From: VGRW01 sp031396695
Lineage (GTDB): Bacteria > Myxococcota_A > UBA9160 > SZUA-336
Length of the DNA: 64,000 bases
NCBI GenBank assembly: GCA_031396695.1
Contig: JANNLG010000013.1
Location: 19,025-83,024 of the forward strand
Direction: 5' to 3'
Below, one piece after another: positions 35,208-42,436 of the stretch. Within the stretch, counting starts at the first letter, position 1. The number at the start of each line of letters is the position of its first letter. The position numbers and the translations under genes are program-made. The notes below the pieces were generated by a model. The model searched no databases. It was not told where the DNA came from and saw only the letters and a program-made list of their open reading frames with translations.

Positions 35208-35280
35208 GGGTCCCGGCGCGCGGACGGCCGCGCGCCACCCCACTACGCTCGGCTTCGCATCGCTGCGCGCTTCGCTTGCC
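35208..35280 (+). repeat. Dispersed intergenic palindromic repeat, copy D
   Basis: GGTCCCGGCGCGCGGACGGCCGCGCGCCACCC forms a GGCGCGCG/CGCGCGCC hairpin. The tail CTACGCTCGGCTTCGCATCGCTGCGCGCTTCGCTTGCC follows. It starts five bases after the gloA stop. The rest of the 193-base gap to 35395 contains no recognisable gene. Confidence 0.8.
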
Positions 35281-35395
35281 GGACCCTCACTGACCGCCGC
35301 GGCGCCAACTCCTCGCACCTCCGCGAGGGGACCCCCGAGGAAGCGCAGAACCGCCGACCCGCGTCCGAGCTCCGGGATCGGGTCCGGCACTCGGC

Positions 35396-36358
35396 CTACG
35401 CCAGCTCCCAGCGGTGACTGCTGACACTGCGATACGCCGCGTGAATCCACGCCAGCGTCTGCGCGCCCGAGTCGACCCTCCGCTCCTTCCCGCGGCACTC
35501 GCGCAGGAAGTCGTTCAGCACCGCGGCCAGCGTGGCGCTCGAATCGAGCGCCGCCGCGATGATCTCCTCGCGTCCGTCCTCGCTGCGCAGGATCGCCTGC
35601 GCGCTGCCGAGCACGATCTCGCCGCGGTCGCCGATGCAGCGCGCGATCGGCCGGTCCGAGTGCTCGTTCCAGGTCACGCGCAGCACGCCCACCACTCCGC
35701 CGTCGTGGGCGGTCTCGACGCGGATCTCGTCCTCCACGTCCGCAGCCTGCCGGCTGGCGGCGTCGAGCACGCGGATGCGGCGGACCGGCCCCGCGAAGGC
35801 CTCGACGGCGTCGAGCGCGTCCGGGCCGAGCTCCATCCAGACGCCGCCGCCCGAGAGCGCCGGATCGCCGCGCCAACCCTCGCGCGCGTCGAACTTCCGT
35901 CCCAGCGACACCTCGACCGCGCACAGCCGGCCGATCGCGCCCGCCGCGATCCGGAGCCGCGCTGAAGCCACGGCCGAGGCGGTGCGCAGCCGCGTGCTGG
36001 TGACCGCGCAGCGGTCGGAGCGCTCGGAGATTTCCGCGATCCGGTCCGCGTCGGCGGGCGTGGTCGCGAGCGGTGGCTCGACCAGGAGGTCGACGCCCGC
36101 ACGCAAGAGCGGCTCGGCCAGCTCCAGGTGGAGGGACGGCGGAGTACACAGAATTGCGACGCGCGGTACGCAGCCCGCGTCGAGCATCGCGGCCACGCTC
36201 GCGAAGCCGCGCGCGCGCACGCCGCGCAGCCGCTCGGGGTCGGGATCGACGGCCGCGACCAAGGAGATTTCCGGATACTCCGACAGCAGCTCGAGCCAGT
36301 CGCGCGCGGCTCGCCCGACACCCACGAGCGAAATGGACTTCACCAGAACGGCAGGCAT
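35396..36358 (-). CDS. Gfo/Idh/MocA-family oxidoreductase-like protein with altered active site
   Basis: A 320-residue Gfo/Idh-fold protein. The Rossmann domain begins SISLVGVGRAARDW and includes VAAVDPDPERL and ILCTPPSLHLELAEPLL. The cofactor/catalytic EKP motif reads VEPPL, so the usual lysine is proline. The His that normally follows GGG..DLG is Asp in GGGVWMELGPDALD. Both classical catalytic residues are therefore missing. It may bind NAD(P) without dehydrogenase activity or use another mechanism. It is preceded on the same strand by the amine-oxidase-like gene with a 65-base gap. Confidence 0.82.
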   Translation of the reverse strand: MPAVLVKSISLVGVGRAARDWLELLSEYPEISLVAAVDPDPERLRGVRARGFASVAAMLDAGCVPRVAILCTPPSLHLELAEPLLRAGVDLLVEPPLATTPADADRIAEISERSDRCAVTSTRLRTASAVASARLRIAAGAIGRLCAVEVSLGRKFDAREGWRGDPALSGGGVWMELGPDALDAVEAFAGPVRRIRVLDAASRQAADVEDEIRVETAHDGGVVGVLRVTWNEHSDRPIARCIGDRGEIVLGSAQAILRSEDGREEIIAAALDSSATLAAVLNDFLRECRGKERRVDSGAQTLAWIHAAYRSVSSHRWELA

Positions 36359-36423
36359 CGAGGCCTCCTCGCAGTGGAATCGATTCGGTACGACGGCGCC
36401 TGGCGCCGATCAGGCGGAGCCGG

Positions 36424-37695
36424 TCAGACGGCGGCGGCGGTTTCGCGCGCGAGCGTCACGTCCGCGTCCCAGCCGACACGGCGCGGATACGCCTGAGCCG
36501 ACGTGCAGAGCAGCACGCGCGAATCCCCGATGCGCGTCGGCAGGCGGCGCGAGAGCTGGCCGAGCAGCGTGATCGGCTCGGCGTGCGAGTCACGCGAGAC
36601 GTGCACCGCTTCGATCGCGCTGGTGTCGAAGCTCGGGAACCAGCGCGCGATCGTCTCGAGCGCAGCCTTCTTCACCACGTCGTCCGGGAGCTTGAACGTG
36701 TCGGTGTGAGGCCCGCAGTCGCCGCGCACGTAGATCAGGTGGCGGCCGTCGAAGGATTCGTTCGAGACGACCTTGGTCGCCTCGATCACGTTCTGGAACA
36801 TCAGGGCGTTGCCGACCAGCGCGGTCTGGTAGTAGTCGCCGAGCTTGCGGCGCGACACGAGCAGCGCCGTCACGCGTCCCTGGTACGGCACGTCCAGATT
36901 CGGCAGCTCGTGCGCCAGTCGCGCACGCGCGAGCTTCGCAAGATCGCCCGGCGCGAGCGTCGAGATCACATCGTCGAAGCGCTCCTCCTGCCCGTCGAGT
37001 TCGACCGTCGCGTGCGTGCCGCCGGTCTCGACCGCGGTCACGCGGGCGTGAAGCCGCACTTCGCCACCGCGCGTCTCGACCGATCGGCGCAGGCGCTCGG
37101 CGAGCCAGGGGGCTCCGCCGCGCAGATAGCCGAAAACCTCGCGCCGGCCGGTCTGGTAGGCGTTGAGCTGGCGCCACGCCCAATAGGCGGGAACCTCGTC
37201 CACGTACTCACCGAAGCGGCTCTCGAGCAGCGGACGCCACCACGCCTCGTACACCGGCCGGCCGAATACGCGCGGCAGCCAGTCCGAAGCGGGAACCGAA
37301 TCGAGGTGCAGCGCGTAGCGCTTGAGCTGCGTCGCGTACGCCAGGCCGAGCGCAGCGCGCACGCGGCTCGTGTTGCCGAGCCCGAGCAGGCGCAAGAGAT
37401 CACGCGCTGCAGTCACCGGATAGTGAGTTCCGCCGAGCGCTACCGACGAGCGCGTCTCACGCCAGGAGATCCGGCCGAGACCACCGAGCTCGCCGAGCAA
37501 TCCACACAGGGCGGTGTCACCGTTGCGGATCGCGAGCGACGTGCCGTCGAGGCGCAATCCCTCGTGCTCGATCGGAGCGCCGAGCTGTCCGAGCCAGGCA
37601 GAGGACTCGAGAACGACCGGCGTGTGTCCGGCCTTCGCCAGGTAGTGCGCACACGCAAGGCCTGCAATACCGCCACCGAGAATCCCGACCCGCAT
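36424..37695 (-). CDS. FAD-dependent amine-oxidase-like flavoprotein
   Basis: A 423-residue flavoprotein with the N-terminal FAD motif VGILGGGIAGLACAHYLAKAGH directly after the initiator and the family sequence EHEGLRLDGTSLA. The middle contains a substrate-domain block with RPVYEAWWRPLLESRFGEY. The C-terminus DSRVLLCTSAQAYPRRVGWDADV is the second FAD-contact region. It resembles UDP-galactopyranose mutase/protoporphyrinogen-oxidase-like proteins near sugar genes, but the reaction is not determinable here. Its frame stays open far upstream by chance; ATG 37695 is the sensible start. Confidence 0.85.
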   Translation of the reverse strand: MRVGILGGGIAGLACAHYLAKAGHTPVVLESSAWLGQLGAPIEHEGLRLDGTSLAIRNGDTALCGLLGELGGLGRISWRETRSSVALGGTHYPVTAARDLLRLLGLGNTSRVRAALGLAYATQLKRYALHLDSVPASDWLPRVFGRPVYEAWWRPLLESRFGEYVDEVPAYWAWRQLNAYQTGRREVFGYLRGGAPWLAERLRRSVETRGGEVRLHARVTAVETGGTHATVELDGQEERFDDVISTLAPGDLAKLARARLAHELPNLDVPYQGRVTALLVSRRKLGDYYQTALVGNALMFQNVIEATKVVSNESFDGRHLIYVRGDCGPHTDTFKLPDDVVKKAALETIARWFPSFDTSAIEAVHVSRDSHAEPITLLGQLSRRLPTRIGDSRVLLCTSAQAYPRRVGWDADVTLARETAAAV

Positions 37696-38158
37696 CCAAC
37701 AACTCCCGCTCGTCCCGAAACGCGACCGGCGACCTGCTTCAGCCGCCCTTCCGTCGCGCTCCAAGCTCGCAAGAGCGATGCCAGCGCGTTCTAGCTTTCG
37801 GGGGGGTGAGTGATGCAGTGATCGCCGGGTCGTGGGACACTCCACAGCAACCGGCAAAAGAAACCCAACAGACCCAGGACAGGCGCGGATTCTATAGGAA
37901 AAGGAATCCGTCGTGAAAGGAAAACTTCCGGCTCTCGCTGTGATGTACCGCACCGTTTCCAAAAAAGTTCCAAAGTTCAGCGGTGGAAGAGCACCCCTTT
38001 TGTAGAAGCCTGCTTCCCCCGAGTAGCCCTGCGAAGCCTGCGAAATCGCGCAACCAGACCATCGAACTGGCCGAAATTCCTTGACCTTTCTCTGGAATTC
38101 CCGAGCGGCGTCGACGCCGCCTTCGCCGAGCGCGTAGACTGCGCCCAGGAGGATCCGC
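37696..38158. other. 463-base divergent intergenic region, no gene seen
   Basis: This is the longest gap in the window, between the divergent flavoprotein and the LLM oxidoreductase. It is clearly lower in GC than its surroundings from about 37840 to 38060. On the minus strand TATAGAAT (37891-37898) is a possible -10 element for the flavoprotein. I found no convincing coding frame or tRNA. It may hold two promoters, an operator or a small RNA. Confidence 0.5.
38075..38118 (+). promoter_or_regulatory. Inverted repeats upstream of the LLM oxidoreductase, candidate operator
   Basis: AATTCC (38075) and GGAATT (38094) form an inverted repeat around a TTGACC hexamer at 38081 that could be a -35 element. 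A perfect 12-base palindrome GGCGTCGACGCC follows at 38107-38118. They lie 40-85 bases upstream of the start codon. No good -10 was seen at the right distance. Prediction from symmetry only. Confidence 0.3.
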
Positions 38159-39070
38159 ATGTCTTCGGTCGCACTTCCCGCCCTCAGCCTCGCGGCGGTT
38201 CCCGGTCGGCGGCGCGCCACGCTCGACCTGGCCCGCGAAATCGAGCGCCGCGGCTTCGCCGGCATCTACTGCCCGAGCTTCGGCGACGGCCTCGGACTGT
38301 GCGAGGCGCTGGCCTTCGCGACCGAGCGAATCCCGTTCGGCACCGCGATCGCGAACATCTACATGCGCCACAGCGCGGACTACGCGCAGAGCGCGTCGCT
38401 GATCCACGAACTGTCCGGCGGCCGCTTCCGCTTCGGCGTGGGGGTGTCGCACGGTCCCGCGCTCGAGCGCCTGGGCGTGAAGGCGGGACCGCCGCTCGGC
38501 GACATCCGCGCGTTCGTCGCCTCGCTGCACGCGAACACGCGTGCGGGCGAGCAGCCGCCAATCGTGCTCGCGACGCTGCGCAAGCGCATGATCGCACTCG
38601 CGGGCGAAATCGCGCAGGGAATGGTGTTCGCGAACGGCGCTCGCTCGCACATGCGCGAGTCACTCTCGGCGCTGCCCCCCGCGCGTGCGAACGACCCGGC
38701 GTTCTTCATCGGAAACATGATCCCGACCTGCATCTCCGACGATATCGCGGCGGCGGCCGCGACAAACCGCCGCACGCTGATCGGCTACGTCTCGATGCCG
38801 AACTACCGCAACTACTGGCGCGAAGCCGGCTACGTGGACGAGATGGACGCGATCGAGGCGGCCGTCGTCGCCAAGGACTTCGAGCGCGTTCCGTCGCTGA
38901 TGAGCGACAGGTGGCTGTCCGACGTCACGCTCTATGGCCCGGCCGCGCGCGTGCGCGAGGGACTCGAGGCCTGGTACGACGCCGGCATCCGCACGCCGAT
39001 CCTGGTGCCCTCTTCCGCGGCCGGCAACCAGATGAAGGCGTTCGAGGAGCTGTTCGCCTGTTTGTCTTAG
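38159..39070 (+). CDS. LLM-class (luciferase-like, possibly F420-dependent) oxidoreductase
   Basis: A 303-residue bacterial-luciferase-fold TIM barrel. Typical segments are REIERRGFAGIYCPSFGDGLGLCEALAFATERIPFGTAIANIY, HELSGGRFRFGVGVSHGP and the C-terminal YGPAARVREGLEAWYDAGIRTPILVP. Such enzymes use F420H2 or FMNH2; the cofactor cannot be decided here. An ideal ribosome binding site AGGAGG (38147-38152) precedes ATG 38159, suggesting strong translation. The gene stands alone and the dispersed repeat begins directly after its stop. Confidence 0.9.
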   Translation: MSSVALPALSLAAVPGRRRATLDLAREIERRGFAGIYCPSFGDGLGLCEALAFATERIPFGTAIANIYMRHSADYAQSASLIHELSGGRFRFGVGVSHGPALERLGVKAGPPLGDIRAFVASLHANTRAGEQPPIVLATLRKRMIALAGEIAQGMVFANGARSHMRESLSALPPARANDPAFFIGNMIPTCISDDIAAAAATNRRTLIGYVSMPNYRNYWREAGYVDEMDAIEAAVVAKDFERVPSLMSDRWLSDVTLYGPAARVREGLEAWYDAGIRTPILVPSSAAGNQMKAFEELFACLS

Positions 39071-39071
39071 C

Positions 39072-39150
39072 GGGTCCCGGCGCGCGGGCGGCCGCGCGCC
39101 ACCCGCACTTCGCTCGGCTTCGCCTCGCTGCGCGCTCGCGTAGCTTGCTT
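39072..39150 (+). repeat. Dispersed intergenic palindromic repeat, copy E
   Basis: GGGTCCCGGCGCGCGGGCGGCCGCGCGCCACCC has the hairpin GGCGCGCG-GGCGGC-CGCGCGCC within GGGT...ACCC. The tail GCACTTCGCTCGGCTTCGCCTCGCTGCGCGC follows. It begins one base after the LLM gene stop. This is the best-formed copy. It lies between convergent genes, where it could act as a two-way transcription stop. Confidence 0.85.
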
Positions 39151-39175
39151 GCGGTCCGAGCGAGCGATCGGGCGG

Positions 39176-40606
39176 CTACCTTCCCTTGCGCTGCATGCCT
39201 TGGGTCGAGAGGTAGTCCTTGACCGCATCGGCGTCGGGTGGGTCGGTGCGCAAGGCGTAGGACTCGCGCAGCCAGCCACCACCCTGCCCGGCGACGGCGA
39301 AGCTCTGTGCGACCGGCAGCATCACGCCGAAGCCCGAGCCGCTGCCCGCCCACTTCGGGTCGATCAGGTCGTCGGCGCTGAAGCGCGACGTGAAGATGCC
39401 GACCTCGTAGACCGCGCCGTTGCCGCGACTCGAGATCCAGTACAGCGGCTGCTGCGTGAGTCCGTCGATCCAGAGCGAAACGCTCTTCACGCTGCCCTCG
39501 AGATCCTTGCGCACTCCGCGCAGGACGACGGCGCGGCGCAGCTCCCAGCGATCGGAGGCCAGCGAGAGACCGCTCGGTCCGTAGTTGCGCGCGTCGTCGC
39601 TCGGGTAGCCGCGCGCCTTGCCGTTCGCGGGCGCCAGGACGTCGCGCACGCCGTCGAACGTCCAGGCGTACGCGTTGGGGCGGATCACCAGGCCGACGAA
39701 GCCGCGCCGGATCGGCTCGGCCGCGCTGATCGCGGGATTGCCGACGTCGCTCATCTGGTCGGAGAGCGTCATGCCCGTGTTGTCGACGGAGCGCCCGCGC
39801 GTGTAGCTCGGCAGGTACACACCCTCGCCCTGCTGCGGCGGCGCGCGCCGCACCTTGCGCTGGCCCGGCAGATACACGAACACGTCGTCGGTGGCGAGGT
39901 AGTCGCTCTCGGCCGCGGTCTTCTGGAACTGCCGCCACGCCAGCCCGCGCGCGCTGTCGGGCGCCGAGAACGAACCGCCCGCGACGAAGCGATCGTCGCG
40001 TCCCTCGCCCGGGCCTCCGGGTACACCGTGCAGTGGCACGAAGAACAGCTCGCCCAGAAAGCTCATCACGCCGCGCCCGCCGCGCGTCAACTCGGTGATG
40101 CGGAACGCGCCGCGAAAGCCCGATCCCTGGTAGCGGTAGCGGTAGTTCCACGCCCAGCGAAGCCCCGCGTCGGGAGCGTCGTCTGCGATGCTCTCGGGCG
40201 CGAACGGCAGGCCCATGCCGGCGTAGCCCGACAGGTTTCCCGCAGCATCGACCGTCGCCTTGCCGGCGTTCGCGAGCGTTGCGTCGGCGAAGAAGGCCGG
40301 TGCGGGATAGCGCCGGTAGCAGGGGCCGACCTCGAGCAGCATGCCCTCGAAGAAGAACAGGTCGCGGCGCTCCCAGACTTCTTCGGGCAACCAGCCGCGC
40401 AGCCGCTCGAACGAGTCGAACGCGACCCGCTCTCCGGGACGCCACGCCGGTGGCACCACGTCCTGCGCGCCGGGGCCCGTGTCCGGCGTCCACTGGATCG
40501 CGCGCGCTGCGCAGGATCCCTCGGCTGGAACCTCGAAGGCACGCGCGAGGGGCGCGAGCGCGAACACGGTGGCCAGAATCGCGAGCGACGCGACGGTTCG
40601 ACTCAT
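39176..40606 (-). CDS. DUF1329-family outer-membrane lipoprotein-sorting-like protein
   Basis: A 476-residue exported protein with signal peptide (1-23, ending PLARA). DUF1329 features include DDVFVYLPGQRKVRRAP, the DVGNP segment, WELRRAVVLRGVRK and YWISSRGNGAVYEVGIF. The fold is LolA-like and these proteins are secreted. In several proteobacteria they are linked to hydrophobic-compound or steroid metabolism together with RND exporters, but no such partner is adjacent. ATG 40606 gives the signal peptide; the longer frame upstream is rejected. Convergent with the LLM gene. Confidence 0.85.
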   Translation of the reverse strand: MSRTVASLAILATVFALAPLARAFEVPAEGSCAARAIQWTPDTGPGAQDVVPPAWRPGERVAFDSFERLRGWLPEEVWERRDLFFFEGMLLEVGPCYRRYPAPAFFADATLANAGKATVDAAGNLSGYAGMGLPFAPESIADDAPDAGLRWAWNYRYRYQGSGFRGAFRITELTRGGRGVMSFLGELFFVPLHGVPGGPGEGRDDRFVAGGSFSAPDSARGLAWRQFQKTAAESDYLATDDVFVYLPGQRKVRRAPPQQGEGVYLPSYTRGRSVDNTGMTLSDQMSDVGNPAISAAEPIRRGFVGLVIRPNAYAWTFDGVRDVLAPANGKARGYPSDDARNYGPSGLSLASDRWELRRAVVLRGVRKDLEGSVKSVSLWIDGLTQQPLYWISSRGNGAVYEVGIFTSRFSADDLIDPKWAGSGSGFGVMLPVAQSFAVAGQGGGWLRESYALRTDPPDADAVKDYLSTQGMQRKGR

Positions 40607-40669
40607 CGGCCGGCAGGGTATCGGATCGCGGTGCGATCTCACGCTACCCTCGGACACGAGGAACAGCGC

Positions 40670-40906
40670 ATGCCTTCGACCACCATCGCGCGCGCGCACG
40701 AGACCGGTCAGCCCGTGCGCCTGCACGCGTCGGACGGCGAGGTGCTGGTCGCCCACATCCTCTCCTTCGACGAGGCCGAGATCTGCTTCGCCGTGGTCAC
40801 GTCGTCGCGGCCTGAGCGCTACGCGGTGTGCGACTCGACGGGCTTCCGGCGCGCGTGGAGCGAGATCGAGCGCGCGGTGCTCGTCTCAAGCCGAAAGCAG
40901 CGCTAG
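40670..40906 (+). CDS. Small hypothetical protein
   Basis: A 78-residue frame with a GAGGAA ribosome binding site ahead of ATG 40670. The protein is soluble and beta-rich in pattern (VRLHASDGEVLVAHILSFDEAEICFAVV) and resembles small SH3-like barrel proteins, but I recognise no family. It is divergent from the DUF1329 gene (63-base gap) and its end overlaps the convergent IMPase gene by 21 bases. Probably real because of the ribosome binding site and codon composition. Confidence 0.55.
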   Translation: MPSTTIARAHETGQPVRLHASDGEVLVAHILSFDEAEICFAVVTSSRPERYAVCDSTGFRRAWSEIERAVLVSSRKQR

Positions 40907-41653
40907 CGCCTCGTCGTGCAGAAGCCCGTTCGACGAGACCAGGCTGCCTGCGTAGATCGAGCGCTCGCCGGCGAGCGTGGTCGCGCGCCCGCCCGCCTCC
41001 TCGACGATCACCTGTAGCGCCGCGATGTCCCACGGCGCGACGATCGGGTCGAAGGCGATCTCGCCCGAGCCCGCGGCCACCAGGCAGTGCTGCCAGAAGT
41101 CGCCGAAACCGCGCTGCCGGTGGGTGGCCAGCGTGAGCTTCTGCAGCCCGGGAGGCGTGCGGCCGCCCTCGAAGCCGCCGAGGCTGCCGTGGAAGAGCTG
41201 AGCGTTCGCGAGCTCGCGCACACCCGACACACGCAAGCGTCGCTCGCCCTGCCAGGCGCCCTGCCCGCGCGACGCGTGCCAGCGCGTACCGAGCGCGGGC
41301 GCGCTCACCAGACCCGCGACCACTTCTTTTTCGACCTCGATCGCGAGCAGCGTCGCGAAGACCGGAATGCCGCGCACGAAGTTCGCGGTGGAGTCGATCG
41401 GGTCGATGATCAGGCGCGCGCCCGAGCTGCCGGTCTGCTCGCCCTGCTCCTCGCCATACACGCCGAGCTCGGACCGGCGCTCGGCCACGAGCTTGCGCGC
41501 GGCGCTCTCGACCTCGCGGTCCGCCTCGGTCACGAAGCTGCGGTCGGGCTTCGTCTCGACGCGTAGATCGACGCGGCGAAAGAGCCGCATCGCGATCTCG
41601 TCGGAGCGATCGGCGATCTCGCGCAGCAGCGTCAGCCAGTCCGTCGTCGGCAC
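40886..41653 (-). CDS. Inositol-monophosphatase-family phosphatase (HisN/SuhB-like)
   Basis: A 255-residue Mg-dependent, lithium-sensitive-type phosphatase. The metal-binding motifs are GEEQGE, IDPIDSTANFVRGIPVF and the C-terminal APWDIAALQVIVEEAGG. The sequence (RSFVTEADREVE, GDFWQHCLVAAGSGEIAFDP) is close to the histidinol-phosphate phosphatase HisN-type IMPases. Other phosphomonoesters such as inositol phosphate or PAP remain possible. No histidine genes are nearby, so I leave the symbol empty. Confidence 0.9.
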   Translation of the reverse strand: MPTTDWLTLLREIADRSDEIAMRLFRRVDLRVETKPDRSFVTEADREVESAARKLVAERRSELGVYGEEQGEQTGSSGARLIIDPIDSTANFVRGIPVFATLLAIEVEKEVVAGLVSAPALGTRWHASRGQGAWQGERRLRVSGVRELANAQLFHGSLGGFEGGRTPPGLQKLTLATHRQRGFGDFWQHCLVAAGSGEIAFDPIVAPWDIAALQVIVEEAGGRATTLAGERSIYAGSLVSSNGLLHDEALALLSA

Positions 41654-41688
41654 GGGCCGAAGACTAGCAGCACGCGCGGTGTGGCGGC

Positions 41689-42300
41689 TCAGCTCGGGGC
41701 GGCTGCGCGCGCCCGCTCGAGTGCGATCGCGAGATCCTCGAGCAAGCGCTGCGCCGTTGCGGCCACCGAGCCGGCTGGCGCGGCGAGCCAGGCCGTGGTG
41801 ATCGAGGGCCGGAAGACCTCGCCGCCGAGCAAGAGCTCGCGCGCCTCGAGCACCCCGCGCAGGCGATGCGCGACGCTGTCCAGCGACTCTTCATCGCAGC
41901 CGGGCAGGACCGCGGCGATCTGCGCTTCTCCGAGCCGCCCGAGCTCGTCGCTCGAGCGCAGCCGGCGGCGCAGCTCCTGGCCGAGCTCCACGAACGCGCG
42001 CGCGAAATCCGCTTCGCCCGCGCGTTCGTGCGCGAGCTTCCAGCCCTCGAGCTCGAACGCGACCAGCCCGAGCGCGCCGCGGCTCTGCTGCGCCCGCGTC
42101 GCGAAAACGCCGAGCAAGAGCTCGAGCGACGTGCGCGCGAGCAAGGGCGAGCCGGGCTCGCGCACGAGCTGCGCCTCGAGCGACGCGCGCAGATCGTCGA
42201 ACGCGCCGCGCGAGTCGCCGTCGGGATCCGGTGGCAGGCCCGGAGGCGAGCCGCCGATCCCGCCTGGACGGGCTCCGACGATCCGCTGCCAGGGCTTCAC
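41689..42300 (-). CDS. Degenerate GGDEF-domain protein
   Basis: A frame of about 203 residues starting at a GTG (42300) after AAAGG; the start is uncertain. The C-terminal ~150 residues follow the GGDEF fold (ALGLVAFELEGWKLAHERAGEADFARAFVELGQELRRRLRSSDELGRLG). The signature loop reads GRLGEAQIAAVLPG, so the GG(D/E)EF catalytic motif is lost. It is unlikely to make c-di-GMP and may act as a nucleotide or protein binding module. It is divergent from transketolase. An intact diguanylate cyclase is at 50102. Confidence 0.65.
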   Translation of the reverse strand: MKPWQRIVGARPGGIGGSPPGLPPDPDGDSRGAFDDLRASLEAQLVREPGSPLLARTSLELLLGVFATRAQQSRGALGLVAFELEGWKLAHERAGEADFARAFVELGQELRRRLRSSDELGRLGEAQIAAVLPGCDEESLDSVAHRLRGVLEARELLLGGEVFRPSITTAWLAAPAGSVAATAQRLLEDLAIALERARAAAPS

Positions 42301-42436
42301 ACCTTTGGCGATCGGACGTCGCCTGGCGAGAATTGAGCGCGGCGCTTGCCGTCGACCCCGGCGAGACGCTAAACCACGCCAAGGCGCCCGCGCGCACCAC
42401 GGAATTCTCGAATCCGACCGGCTAGAGGAGAGCGCA

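Noticed and set aside
37696..38265. In-frame upstream extension of the amine-oxidase-like flavoprotein
   Set aside because: The FAD motif must be near the N-terminus, and the extension is non-homologous and crosses a low-GC intergenic region.
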